Assembly (NCBI GenBank): GCA_027371625.1
Contig: DAHXMQ010000166.1
Span: forward strand, 1-26,305
Direction of reading: 5' to 3'
From: Candidatus Methanoperedentaceae archaeon
Lineage (GTDB): Archaea > Halobacteriota > Methanosarcinia > Methanosarcinales > Methanoperedenaceae
Length of the DNA stretch: 26,305 nucleotides
Both the position numbers and the translations under genes were made by a program. The first letter of the stretch is position 1. Each line of letters begins with the position of its first letter. The notes under the pieces were generated by a model. That model ran no database searches, was not told the DNA's origin, and worked only from the letters and a program-made list of their open reading frames with translations. This document shows, piece after piece, positions 7,235-14,711 of the stretch.

Positions 7235-7533
7235 TGGCAATACATTATGGAGTAAAGGAGAGCAAAGACGCTCAAGAGCCACCAATAAATATCTGCCCGA
7301 ACTGCGGCGCTGATTTATTCGAAGTTGGGGTCGTGGAAGCAATATCAGGCGGTTATTCCGAAACCGAGATACATTTCGTGGATGGAAAGACAAAGATAGG
7401 CACCACAGGTATTCAGGATTTCGATGAACAGTGGGCGCTGTGCAGGAAGTGCTCCAAGCGCATCGAATATACTGCCGCTGAGGTCATAGAAACGTTCGAG
7501 AAGCTGTACCCGCCAGAAACAAGAAGTGATTGA
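7231..7533 (+). CDS. Zinc-ribbon protein (about 100 aa)
   Basis: From ATG 7231 (or 7234) the protein has a CPNCGADLFEVG knuckle near residues 21-32 and CRKCSKRIEY near 72-81, giving a two-CxxC zinc ribbon split by a beta-rich segment. The frame is open back to GTG 7213 and would supply a further Cys-Gly. See the 7163 entry: the true N-terminus may lie there, restored by a frameshift. The next gene starts 3 nt after its stop. Likely a nucleic-acid or protein-binding accessory; family not recognised. Confidence 0.7.
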   Translation: MMAIHYGVKESKDAQEPPINICPNCGADLFEVGVVEAISGGYSETEIHFVDGKTKIGTTGIQDFDEQWALCRKCSKRIEYTAAEVIETFEKLYPPETRSD

Positions 7534-7536
7534 AAT

Positions 7537-7941
7537 ATGTCATGGGAAACCTTCGTAGTCGGCACTCTGGAAATCGCGCCAGATGTGCCAGAAGAGATGA
7601 AAGCGAAGCTCGTTGAGGATTTTAAAGAAATCCTGGAAACTGACCTAACCTGGAACGACGAGTATAAGATATACATGTTCTTGGGTCTGAACTTGTACAC
7701 ACACGGCATAGAAGAGGATATCACGGAATGCTATCAAAAGCACAAGCGGCATATCAAGCGCATATCGTTGAGCCTCTGGTACTTATCGGAAGCGGATTTC
7801 AACTTGCATGTAGACGCTTCAGAACACGAGCAAATGTTCTGTTTATGGCATTCATGGAATGCCACTAAAGTCGTTCCTGCGCTGGATTACCTGTTCGGCA
7901 CGCTGCTGCCACTGAGAAAAGTATCAGGGGAGATGGCATAA
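7537..7941 (+). CDS. Unknown 134-aa protein
   Basis: Starts 3 nt after the zinc-ribbon gene and overlaps the next start by one base (TAATG at 7939-7943), so it is part of a coupled cluster. It is helical and acidic in the first half (EEMKAKLVEDFKEILE), with an aromatic, His-rich middle (KHKRHIKRISLSLWYL). No motif, signal peptide or membrane segment is evident. Function unknown. Confidence 0.72.
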   Translation: MSWETFVVGTLEIAPDVPEEMKAKLVEDFKEILETDLTWNDEYKIYMFLGLNLYTHGIEEDITECYQKHKRHIKRISLSLWYLSEADFNLHVDASEHEQMFCLWHSWNATKVVPALDYLFGTLLPLRKVSGEMA

Positions 7942-8330
7942 TGGTAATGGACATTAAAGAAGCGCATGGAATCGCCAATGAGGCATTGAGAGCCATCGCC
8001 ACAAACCCGGATTTATATAACCTGAAAGACCTGATAGGCAGGGAGCTTGACATCACAGATGAGATTCTTGATGAGGCTGTAGAGGTTTTGTTCAGCCAGC
8101 CTGCTGATAAAGACAAAAACAGAGCCATCGTACTCATTACGCGGGATGAACTCAAGGAATGGGTCATGGAAGAACTCAAAGAGCTTATGGATGAGATGCC
8201 ACACGACAGCGTCGTTGAAGACCTGGTGGACAGGCTCGCCCAGCATTTCGGAAATGACGTGGGGCAGTGGGTAGCAGACAACTTGAAGTCGTTCTTTAAC
8301 ACGGACGATGTACTGAAGGTGGTGGAATAA
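7941..8330 (+). CDS. Small acidic protein with GRELD domain
   Basis: 129 aa. Residues about 5-48 are homologous to the middle of the 6377 product (LIGRELDITDEILDEAVE at 31-48). The remainder is a strongly acidic helical region (WVMEELKELMDEM, then DLVDRLAQHFG). AGGGGAGAT upstream can serve as its ribosome binding site. It ends 2 nt before the remnant gene at 8333. An alternative start is ATG 7947. No known family recognised. Confidence 0.72.
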   Translation: MVMDIKEAHGIANEALRAIATNPDLYNLKDLIGRELDITDEILDEAVEVLFSQPADKDKNRAIVLITRDELKEWVMEELKELMDEMPHDSVVEDLVDRLAQHFGNDVGQWVADNLKSFFNTDDVLKVVE

Positions 8331-8332
8331 TT

Positions 8333-8474
8333 ATGGCTGATTGGTACGGATCATCGAGAAGTAATTACTTCAGAGTAAAGGACCTGGATAAGTTTAAAGC
8401 ATTATGTGCCTGATGCAGAGAATGCAGACATCGAGCAGTTCACTAAGGACATAGTCAAGGATGTTGTGAGATAA
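8333..8474 (+). pseudogene. Remnant of a MADWYG-type element gene (both ends kept, middle lost)
   Basis: ATG 8333 opens MADWYGSSRSNYFRVKDLDK and stops after 26 codons at TGA 8411-8413. In another frame, 8403-8474 reads YVPDAENADIEQFTKD and ends at TAA. Proteins beginning W-x-G-x-x-R-x-NYFRVKD are, as I recall, frequent on archaeal and bacterial plasmids and phages and are well over 100 aa, so an internal deletion has probably joined the two ends out of frame. The function of intact members is not known to me. Confidence 0.55.
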
Positions 8475-8521
8475 CCATGCCTTGGCGATAATAATCCAAG
8501 TAAAGGAACTGAATCATGGTC

Positions 8522-8540
8522 TTTTAACCTTACGTTAAAA
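8522..8540. promoter_or_regulatory. Inverted repeat TTTTAAC-5-GTTAAAA in a promoter region
   Basis: A perfect 7-bp dyad with the spacer CTTAC sits 45 nt upstream of ATG 8585. It is followed at once by CCATACAT (8545-8552), a variant of the recurring element. Its position favours an operator or an overlap with TFB/TBP sites; a weak terminator for the upstream remnant gene is the alternative. Confidence 0.45.
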
Positions 8541-8584
8541 AATTCCATACATTTTTCAAAATAAAATAAACCGGAGGATTGTAT

Positions 8585-8869
8585 ATGACCAAACCTGTTT
8601 TCGAGATAGACGATCTGCCGTCTGAACCCATAGCCAAATTGGATGCAAAAACCACAGCAGATACCATAACATCAAACTCAGAACTCAGCATAGAACAATA
8701 CCAATGCACACAATGTCACAGGTATTTCTATATAGCCAAAAATGATATATCCTGCTTTGACTTTGGATTCGGATGCCCTTATGGCTGTGATGATAACGGC
8801 AAGCATACCAGAACGATACTTGCAGAAGTCAAAAAAGTAACTGAAAATGGAAAAGACAACGTCTCATAA
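8585..8869 (+). CDS. Zinc-finger-like protein (94 aa)
   Basis: ATG 8585 is chosen over TTG 8579 because GGAGG (8573-8577) lies 7 nt upstream. The N-terminal third is acidic and Ser/Thr-rich. Residues 38-68 hold CTQCHRYFYI, a Cys, then FGCPYGCDDNGKH, a treble-clef or zinc-ribbon-like set of five to six Cys plus His. It is followed 8 nt later by the DUF6573-like gene and is probably co-transcribed with it from the CCATACAT element. Function unknown. Confidence 0.7.
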   Translation: MTKPVFEIDDLPSEPIAKLDAKTTADTITSNSELSIEQYQCTQCHRYFYIAKNDISCFDFGFGCPYGCDDNGKHTRTILAEVKKVTENGKDNVS

Positions 8870-8877
8870 AAGTACGT

Positions 8878-9138
8878 ATGATTCAAAATAAAATGGAATG
8901 CAAAAAAGAGAACTTCGGAGAACTCATCGATGTATACACCCGTACCCAAGCATTATCAGATGGAGTGCTTGTGGATGTAACAGAAACAGCCCAAGAAACT
9001 GGCATAGTATATCCGACAGCAATCACGCGGGAACTGTGGAATGAATATATCGTGCCGCGGGAAGAAGCACCATCGGAACTTAACCTCGGGTGCCTGTACT
9101 GCAATATACTTGCTGGCGCAATAGAAGAGGAAGACTGA
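8878..9138 (+). CDS. DUF6573-like protein, C-terminally short
   Basis: 86 aa. The segment FGELIDVYTRTQALSDGVLV (residues 13-32), followed by DVTETAQETG, YPTAITRELW and EY, matches the pattern I know from DUF6573, a plasmid- and phage-associated family of unknown function. Family members usually continue with a further alpha/beta half; here the protein ends soon after CLYCNILAG with an acidic tail, so it is either a short variant or truncated. The gene lies 8 nt downstream of the zinc-finger-like gene. Its presence supports a mobile-element setting. Confidence 0.68.
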   Translation: MIQNKMECKKENFGELIDVYTRTQALSDGVLVDVTETAQETGIVYPTAITRELWNEYIVPREEAPSELNLGCLYCNILAGAIEEED

Positions 9139-9269
9139 AAAATAGCCATCTCCATACGAAATGGTGTAATTAATATATAATGTCAGCCTGAAGGCAGAGA
9201 CATGTATCAAACGAAATACTCTCACACGAACAATCGACAAAAATAATCAAAGAACGAGACGTGATTCAA

Positions 9270-9725
9270 ATGAGAAAAAAGACCCATATAGGCATCGAAG
9301 AGACCGACTTTCCGAACTATGAAAATGGATTCAGGAGAAATCCCGGTATAGCTGATAAGTACAAGAACCAATTTCCCAACGAGACTGAAATACTCCTTGA
9401 AGGATATGATAGCACCGAGTGGACAGATTGGTCGCATGCATATGCCCACTGGTACGGATACGTTGAAGCTATGAAAACCGTTTTCAAGAATAACGGCATG
9501 ATAGATGAAGCAGATATTTGCGATATACTTTTAAGACATGCACATCTATTAACATGTTCCAATTGCGGCGAAAAGCTCGAGGAACAGGCAAAATTCCGAA
9601 AAGGCGATAAAGTCGCAGTATTGCATATCGACCCCGGTTGCTGCAACTATCCCGTTGAACCGGACGAACCTGCTACAGCATACTTCGAATGTATAGAATG
9701 CGCTGAGAAAAAAATGAGAAAGTGA
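9270..9725 (+). CDS. KTHIGIEE-domain protein with C-terminal zinc ribbon
   Basis: About 151 aa. ATG 9270 is preferred to GTG 9261 because the product then aligns from residue 1 with the gene at 1468 (MRKKTHIGIEE against MRKHTHVGIEE), and GTGAT then serves as its ribosome binding site. Residues 1-65 are the shared domain with the EW-DWS-AY-WYGY tryptophan cluster. Instead of the repeat module, this copy continues into CSNCGEKLEEQ (about 92-102), a DPGCC segment and CIECAEKK near the end, a zinc ribbon. TATA-like TAATTAATATATAATG lies at about 9167-9182. The shared N-terminus with different C-termini suggests a recognition domain joined to different effectors or adaptors. Function unknown. Confidence 0.72.
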   Translation: MRKKTHIGIEETDFPNYENGFRRNPGIADKYKNQFPNETEILLEGYDSTEWTDWSHAYAHWYGYVEAMKTVFKNNGMIDEADICDILLRHAHLLTCSNCGEKLEEQAKFRKGDKVAVLHIDPGCCNYPVEPDEPATAYFECIECAEKKMRK

Positions 9726-9880
9726 AGTGAATAGATGAAGATTCCCGAATGATATAGGCTTTTCGGAAAGAAGCTACTTATCGGACAAAGCCTCCGCAAT
9801 AGATAACTTTTTTAACTTTCCCGAATAATTCTATACTTAACAACTGCAAATGAAAACAATAAACATGCAGAGGAATTTAA

Positions 9881-10849
9881 ATGAACACCACAAACATCGA
9901 CCAGGAAGTCGAAAATATATATAGCCGTTTTAAATCGGCAGGCGTAGAGATCGATAAGAATCGCATCAGAGATGGACTAAACAAACTCACCGGATACCAC
10001 GTTCCTCTGAACGAAGCCGTGAGGACAATCGTAAAGTCGCTGCGCAAGGAATACAACATTTCGTCCGATAATCAGAAAGAAGCTGCTCTGGTTCCCATTG
10101 GAGACGTAAAAGACGATAACACCTGGATCACCGTCAGAGGAAAAATAGTTAAACTCTGGGAGCCGACTTCGGACATTATCAGCCAAACCGGATTGATAGG
10201 AGACGAATCTGGGATCGTTAAGTTCACAATATTCACCAAAAGCCAGAAAACCCTTTGCATCACCCTTGAGGAAGGCAAATCATACGAACTGCGCAATGTG
10301 GTATCTTCATTGTGGCGAAACCAGATGTCCCTGAAAATCAACTCGAACTCGGAAATAATTCTTCTACAGGAGAACATAGAAGCTGCGAGACAATCCGTAG
10401 CTCTGACAGGTATGATCACTTCAGTCTTATCGGGTTCGGGATTGATAAAACGCTGCCCGGAATGCAACCGAAGGATTGTTAAAGGAGCATGCCGCGAACA
10501 TGGTAAAGTAGAAGGAACCTACGACCTGAGATTGAAAGCATGCTTCCAGGAATCCCTTCCAAGCACACCAGTAAAAGTATATGAAATTATACTGAACGCC
10601 CCCCTCGTTGAGAAAGTTACAGGTATAAACCTTCAGAACGCCAGGGAAATGGCAATGGAACACCTTGATACTGAAGTTGTGGCAAGCGCCATCTCGGAAA
10701 AGGTTCTATTCAAATATTTCACCGTGAAAGGAACGCAGATGCCTGTCGATTTCATGGTAGAAGACATAAAACCCGCAACTGGAATAGCGGCAGCAGACAT
10801 TGCAAAAGAAGTTAAGAAACTTATTGCACCGATTGCCGGAGGTAATTGA
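9881..10849 (+). CDS. Replication protein A, OB-fold ssDNA-binding subunit (RPA-A)
   Basis: 322 aa. Binds single-stranded DNA during replication and repair. It has an N-terminal helical region (5-65), an OB fold at about 72-165 (TWITVRGKIVKLWEP, GLIGDESGIVKFTIF), a second OB-like part from 173, and an embedded zinc ribbon with Cys192, Cys195, Cys204 and His207 (RCPECNRR, GACREHG). This combination, followed by a COG3390 gene, is typical of euryarchaeal RPA operons. The COG3390 partner starts 1 nt after its stop. The gene at 14712 is a clear paralogue. AGAGGA precedes ATG 9881. It is probably the element's own RPA, or one adapted to a special ssDNA stage. Confidence 0.9.
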   Translation: MNTTNIDQEVENIYSRFKSAGVEIDKNRIRDGLNKLTGYHVPLNEAVRTIVKSLRKEYNISSDNQKEAALVPIGDVKDDNTWITVRGKIVKLWEPTSDIISQTGLIGDESGIVKFTIFTKSQKTLCITLEEGKSYELRNVVSSLWRNQMSLKINSNSEIILLQENIEAARQSVALTGMITSVLSGSGLIKRCPECNRRIVKGACREHGKVEGTYDLRLKACFQESLPSTPVKVYEIILNAPLVEKVTGINLQNAREMAMEHLDTEVVASAISEKVLFKYFTVKGTQMPVDFMVEDIKPATGIAAADIAKEVKKLIAPIAGGN

Positions 10850-10850
10850 A

Positions 10851-11873
10851 ATGGCAGAATACAAGAGAATTCCAACATACCCGATGTTCATTTCAGAGCT
10901 CATGAAAACAATCGTTAAGCTGCAGGGCAGTGATAAAGATTCGTTCCAGCCTGCCATTTATCTCTCTCCTACGGGCGCGGAAGTCAGCAGGGTATTGATC
11001 ACAGGAACCGCTATTGATAAAGAAGATGTCGGCAGCGACGGGTCGTTTCAGCGTGTCAGAATCGTTGACCCGACTGGCGCAGTGTACGTTTACGCGGGGC
11101 AGTACCAGCCAGAAGCTGCCATTGCGATTAGAAAACTAAACATGCCGTGTTTTGTAATGGTCACGGGAAAGATATCGCATTATACTCCTGAAGCTGGAAA
11201 GGATACAATCATATCGCTCAGAGCGGAGACTATTGCCGCCATAGATAACTATACCAGGGATATTGCGCTGGTTGACGTTTCTCATCACACTGCAAAACGG
11301 CTTATCGAAGCACAGAGCAGCCAGAGAGTGAAAGAGAATTATTCGGGATTCGACTTCAAGGCTTTTGCGCAGATGATAGATAAAGCACTTGACCAGGTTA
11401 TCGAGAACCCTGCATTCAAACCCGCTGTTCCTGAAGCTAAAACAGCTGCACCTGAAATCAAAACGAATGCCTCCGAACCTCCAAAACCTTCAGTTCCTGA
11501 ATCGAAACGCATTGAAACCTCCACGGCAGCGGGACATGTGAATAACGCAGAAATTGCATCGGCATCACAGAATGCCGAACGTACACTTATAAAGCATAAC
11601 GAGGATTATATAAAACCTGGCGAGGCAAAACCTGAGGATAAAAACATCGTCGCGGAAACAAAGAAACCCGCGGAATTGGACGACGCGCAGTCCTTGATAT
11701 ATAATATCCTTAAATCCAGTATAAATATCGAGCAAGGAGTACCAAAGGAATCACTGCAAAACACGCTGATAGCCATGGGATACGGCATGCTGAATGTGAG
11801 TGTCGTCCTTGAAAAGCTTAAAGCATCGGGATACGTAATCGAGGTAAAGAAAGGTTTCTTCAAAGCCGTGTGA
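10851..11873 (+). CDS. RPA-associated protein, COG3390 family, with C-terminal winged helix (RPAP-A)
   Basis: 340 aa, from ATG 10851, which follows GGAGGTAATTGAA; the frame is open further upstream but only by overlapping RPA-A. Residues 1-130 form the OB-like COG3390 domain (VLITGTAIDKEDVG, RIVDPTGAVYVYAGQYQPEA). Residues 150-190 are helical, followed by a Pro/Ala/Glu-rich linker (about 195-275). The C-terminus (about 277-340) is winged-helix-like: DDAQSLIYNIL, then a helix and KASGYVIEVKKGFF as the wing. In haloarchaea the COG3390 partner works with RPA and is needed for its function. The paralogue at 15570 lacks the linker and winged helix. Confidence 0.88.
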   Translation: MAEYKRIPTYPMFISELMKTIVKLQGSDKDSFQPAIYLSPTGAEVSRVLITGTAIDKEDVGSDGSFQRVRIVDPTGAVYVYAGQYQPEAAIAIRKLNMPCFVMVTGKISHYTPEAGKDTIISLRAETIAAIDNYTRDIALVDVSHHTAKRLIEAQSSQRVKENYSGFDFKAFAQMIDKALDQVIENPAFKPAVPEAKTAAPEIKTNASEPPKPSVPESKRIETSTAAGHVNNAEIASASQNAERTLIKHNEDYIKPGEAKPEDKNIVAETKKPAELDDAQSLIYNILKSSINIEQGVPKESLQNTLIAMGYGMLNVSVVLEKLKASGYVIEVKKGFFKAV

Positions 11874-11920
11874 TGCGCTGAACTGCTGAAAAGCGAAAAC
11901 ATGTTTGTGAATGTTCTCAA

Positions 11921-11935
11921 TCTTTTTTTTTCTGA
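11921..11935 (+). terminator. Oligo-T terminator after the first RPA pair
   Basis: A run of about nine T followed by CTGATTTATTTT lies roughly 50 nt after the RPAP-A stop. Archaeal RNA polymerase terminates at such T-tracts without needing a hairpin. It also forms the start of the intergenic module preceding the 11979 gene (CCATACAT at 11964-11971). Confidence 0.6.
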
Positions 11936-11978
11936 TTTATTTTATTGAATCAAAATAATAAAACCATACATTCGCCCG

Positions 11979-12986
11979 ATGAATATGTCACCAATACAAG
12001 TCTACTCGGAGAGAACATCCACGCCGCTGTATGAAACGCCTTTCTTTGGAGACATGCCTCTTGTTTTCGATAATAAAGAGGCAAGAACACTTTACCACAC
12101 ACTTTTTAATGTTGCCGCAGATAAGTTTCCTGAAGCGCCTCTGCTCAAGGCTGCTCTGTACCTGCACCATATAAAAGACATGAACATCTCTTACTTGAAG
12201 CACTTCGACATTGCAAGAGAGTGCGCGGCATGGATAGAAAAAGAATATGGCAGTAATGAGTTTGTCCGACTCAGAACCGTCGCTTATCAAACAGATAGCG
12301 GTACCATCGTTCCTTATCGGCTTCTCATAATAAAGCATCCTCTGATCGAAACGAGATTTGAAATAAGCTTTTTAGACCAGGACGTAGACGACATATATCT
12401 GAACCGAAAGTACGAAGATATCGTTCCCCTTGAGAATGTATGGGTCTTCAAGTTGTTTGGATACGATTTCCCGGAAATCATGAGTCAGGCAAAAGCCGCG
12501 CAGCTTCTCAAGAAAATCCTGCGCAGTAATCGAAACCAAAGCAAAGAAGCGAAAGTATCGTGGGAGGATGTTCCATTTGAGGCGAATATTGGAGAAGACA
12601 CAAAACCGCTAGACGACTCGCCCCAATCCTTGCCCGGAGTACGGGACAAGACGAATATCATAGACCATGCGCAGCAAGAGAATATCGGAAATCGAAATTC
12701 CATTTTAAGGGATCAGGTCTTTGTTTTTGCGGGAAAAGAATATAAAGTCACGTCGAAGCAAAAAAAGGTGCTTATTGAATTAGAAAAGGCAGCCGGCTGG
12801 GCTGCTGCTAAGAACCTGACTCAACGAGTTGGTGAATCGGAAACGTATATATGTGATACCTTGCGCAATCTAATGAACCGGGGTTTCCCGATAACCAGCT
12901 ATCGGGCATCGGGAAAGCGCTTCTGGGCTTTGATCGGGAACAGAACAAATAACGGTAATCAAAACAATGTGGCGGAGATGATATAA
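11979..12986 (+). CDS. Unknown protein with C-terminal winged helix, paralogue of the next gene
   Basis: 335 aa. A CCATACAT element ends only 7 nt before ATG 11979, so the mRNA is probably nearly leaderless; ATG 11985 is an alternative. Residues about 38-175 share a domain with the gene at 12988: PEAPLLKAALYLHHI against PEERELLKAAFYLKQL, then a WIEKEYGSN/WMYENFGSN motif and a beta-rich part ending near SFLDQDVDDIYL/FKLFPDTHLIKD. A linker follows, then a winged-helix-like end (about 252-320: TSKQKKVLIELEKAAG, ESETYICDTLRNLMNRGF, YRASGKRFWAL). It lies between the two RPA pairs. A DNA-binding regulator or replication accessory is likely; no named family recognised. Confidence 0.75.
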   Translation: MNMSPIQVYSERTSTPLYETPFFGDMPLVFDNKEARTLYHTLFNVAADKFPEAPLLKAALYLHHIKDMNISYLKHFDIARECAAWIEKEYGSNEFVRLRTVAYQTDSGTIVPYRLLIIKHPLIETRFEISFLDQDVDDIYLNRKYEDIVPLENVWVFKLFGYDFPEIMSQAKAAQLLKKILRSNRNQSKEAKVSWEDVPFEANIGEDTKPLDDSPQSLPGVRDKTNIIDHAQQENIGNRNSILRDQVFVFAGKEYKVTSKQKKVLIELEKAAGWAAAKNLTQRVGESETYICDTLRNLMNRGFPITSYRASGKRFWALIGNRTNNGNQNNVAEMI

Positions 12987-12987
12987 T

Positions 12988-13902
12988 ATGAGACTGACCG
13001 AATGCGGGTTTAGATTGACTGATGAAACGCGCAATGCGCTTGATTTGAATTACGAACAGGAAAGAATGGGCGTGATACTCGGCATTCTCAAATCCAGCGG
13101 CGTGTCGGGTGACCTCGAAGACGAAGAGAAGCTCAATACTCGCGAAGCTGGTGAAATCCTCGGAGTACCGCCTGAAATCGTGAGAATGCTCTATCATAAA
13201 GGATGGTTGCAGAGCACGACACGATACAATTTCATAAAGCAGCTGCATGATGGGTATCTGCTACGAAAAGAAGATGTGCGGAAACTAAAGCCTCAATTGC
13301 AGAGCATCTTAATGACAATTTTGAAACAGATGGAAATGAACATAAAAAACGGACGGGTAAGAGCCGCAAAAACCCGAAAGGAAAAAGCATTCGTGTATGC
13401 ACAGATATTGTCCCGCATAAACGAGTTTCCACCAGAAGAGAGAGAACTTCTCAAAGCCGCGTTCTATTTGAAACAGCTTGAGATGACCTCCAGGACGCAG
13501 TTTGAGAAATATTACGACCGATTAAAACCAATCAGATCAGATGCATATAAATGGATGTACGAGAACTTCGGCTCAAACGGAAACTTCTCTGCATGGGATT
13601 ACGAAATAGTGGATTCGATTTCCGAAGAGCACGAGCATGAATGCGTAATCAGTATCGATTCGAAAAATGAAAACGGCATCGTGTTCAAGCTGTTCCCTGA
13701 CACGCATTTAATCAAAGACATCTTTCCCGATTCTTATATAAAAAAAGAAACAATATCCCGGAACAACCTCTCTCTTCTATATCATGAAGATTACAGCAAC
13801 CGGATTATGTGCCTCAAATCATGGAAACATCCTATCGTCACTCCAAGAGTCGCAATGAGGGAACTGAATAAAATCGTGACAGAGAATTTTGCTGTGAGAT
13901 AG
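12988..13902 (+). CDS. Unknown protein with MerR/excisionase-like HTH, paralogue of the previous gene
   Basis: 304 aa, starting 1 nt after the preceding stop. Residues about 50-95 form a helix-turn-helix of the MerR/excisionase type (NTREAGEILGVPPEIVRMLY, a basic WLQSTTRYNF wing, then YLLRKEDVRKLK). A basic helix (about 108-130, NGRVRAAKTRKEKA) follows. Residues about 145-290 match the domain of the gene at 11979 (LLKAAFYLKQL, ENFGSN, GIVFKLFPDTHLIKD). Thus two adjacent proteins share a core but carry different DNA-binding modules at opposite ends. They could form a heterodimer at an origin or promoter; that is inference. Confidence 0.75.
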   Translation: MRLTECGFRLTDETRNALDLNYEQERMGVILGILKSSGVSGDLEDEEKLNTREAGEILGVPPEIVRMLYHKGWLQSTTRYNFIKQLHDGYLLRKEDVRKLKPQLQSILMTILKQMEMNIKNGRVRAAKTRKEKAFVYAQILSRINEFPPEERELLKAAFYLKQLEMTSRTQFEKYYDRLKPIRSDAYKWMYENFGSNGNFSAWDYEIVDSISEEHEHECVISIDSKNENGIVFKLFPDTHLIKDIFPDSYIKKETISRNNLSLLYHEDYSNRIMCLKSWKHPIVTPRVAMRELNKIVTENFAVR

Positions 13903-14016
13903 CACAATGCAGCATATTTTTTAATTTGAATGAGACTGCGATTCCATATTTCTTGCACAAATTTAATAAACAAAAAGCTCTATACAATCGATATAATAAG
14001 AGGTGAATTAAAATAT

Positions 14017-14646
14017 ATGAACAAAAAATCAAAAATATGTATCGTCGTCGGCGTTTTACTGATTTTATCAGTCCTCGTGACCGTATTCATTTCAGAAACG
14101 AAATCAAATATCGGCGCAGCGCCTGCGACACCTGATGCACAAACCGTGTGGTTTCACACAACGTATTCCAAAAATTTGAACCTAACCCCACCGGAAAAAC
14201 TCCTCAGCATTGATGAAACAAACCAACTGATGAAAAATTTCTATCAAGTACATCGTGATCTGCTTTCGAAAAATATCATGGTTTCCTTTACCGGACGTTT
14301 GAATTGCTCACGTGTGAATCGTAAACAAACCGTAACATTAAAAAGCCTCATCAAAAACGTTGACATAGAATTTTATAATAACCCCAATTCAGACGGCGAC
14401 CTCAACGCAGGAGACGTAATTGCCGTGAAAGCGCCTAATTTCGTGTCTTATAGTGGGAACACAAATATCACAACACCTGTTTACGGACTTTATGTGACGT
14501 GGAGCAACCAGAACTTTGAAGAAATCATAATTGATGCAACGACGCTGAGAATACTTGAAGTCGGAGGTGGCGGAATACAGACAGGATCCGGACATGAACT
14601 AGATACCCTCTGCACGTTCTGGTACGACGATATCAAATACGACTGA
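14017..14646 (+). CDS. Secreted or membrane-anchored unknown protein
   Basis: 209 aa from ATG 14017. GAGGTGAATTAAAATATATG is an excellent ribosome binding site and start, so the longer frame from 13930 is rejected. The N-terminus is a signal peptide or anchor: basic MNKKSK, hydrophobic VVGVLLILSVLVTVFI, then SETKSN. The mature part is beta-rich, with DGDLNAGDVIAVKAPNF near residue 125 and a glycine-rich GGGGIQTGSG near the end. No catalytic motif is recognised. CTATACAA (13980-13987) precedes it. It probably sits outside the cell or in the envelope; it is out of character with its nucleic-acid-binding neighbours. Confidence 0.75.
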   Translation: MNKKSKICIVVGVLLILSVLVTVFISETKSNIGAAPATPDAQTVWFHTTYSKNLNLTPPEKLLSIDETNQLMKNFYQVHRDLLSKNIMVSFTGRLNCSRVNRKQTVTLKSLIKNVDIEFYNNPNSDGDLNAGDVIAVKAPNFVSYSGNTNITTPVYGLYVTWSNQNFEEIIIDATTLRILEVGGGGIQTGSGHELDTLCTFWYDDIKYD

Positions 14647-14711
14647 AACCAATGTTATAAAAAAATCCCAATACAATTTATCGTAATAGTTCTAAGAGGT
14701 GAATTTAAAAA

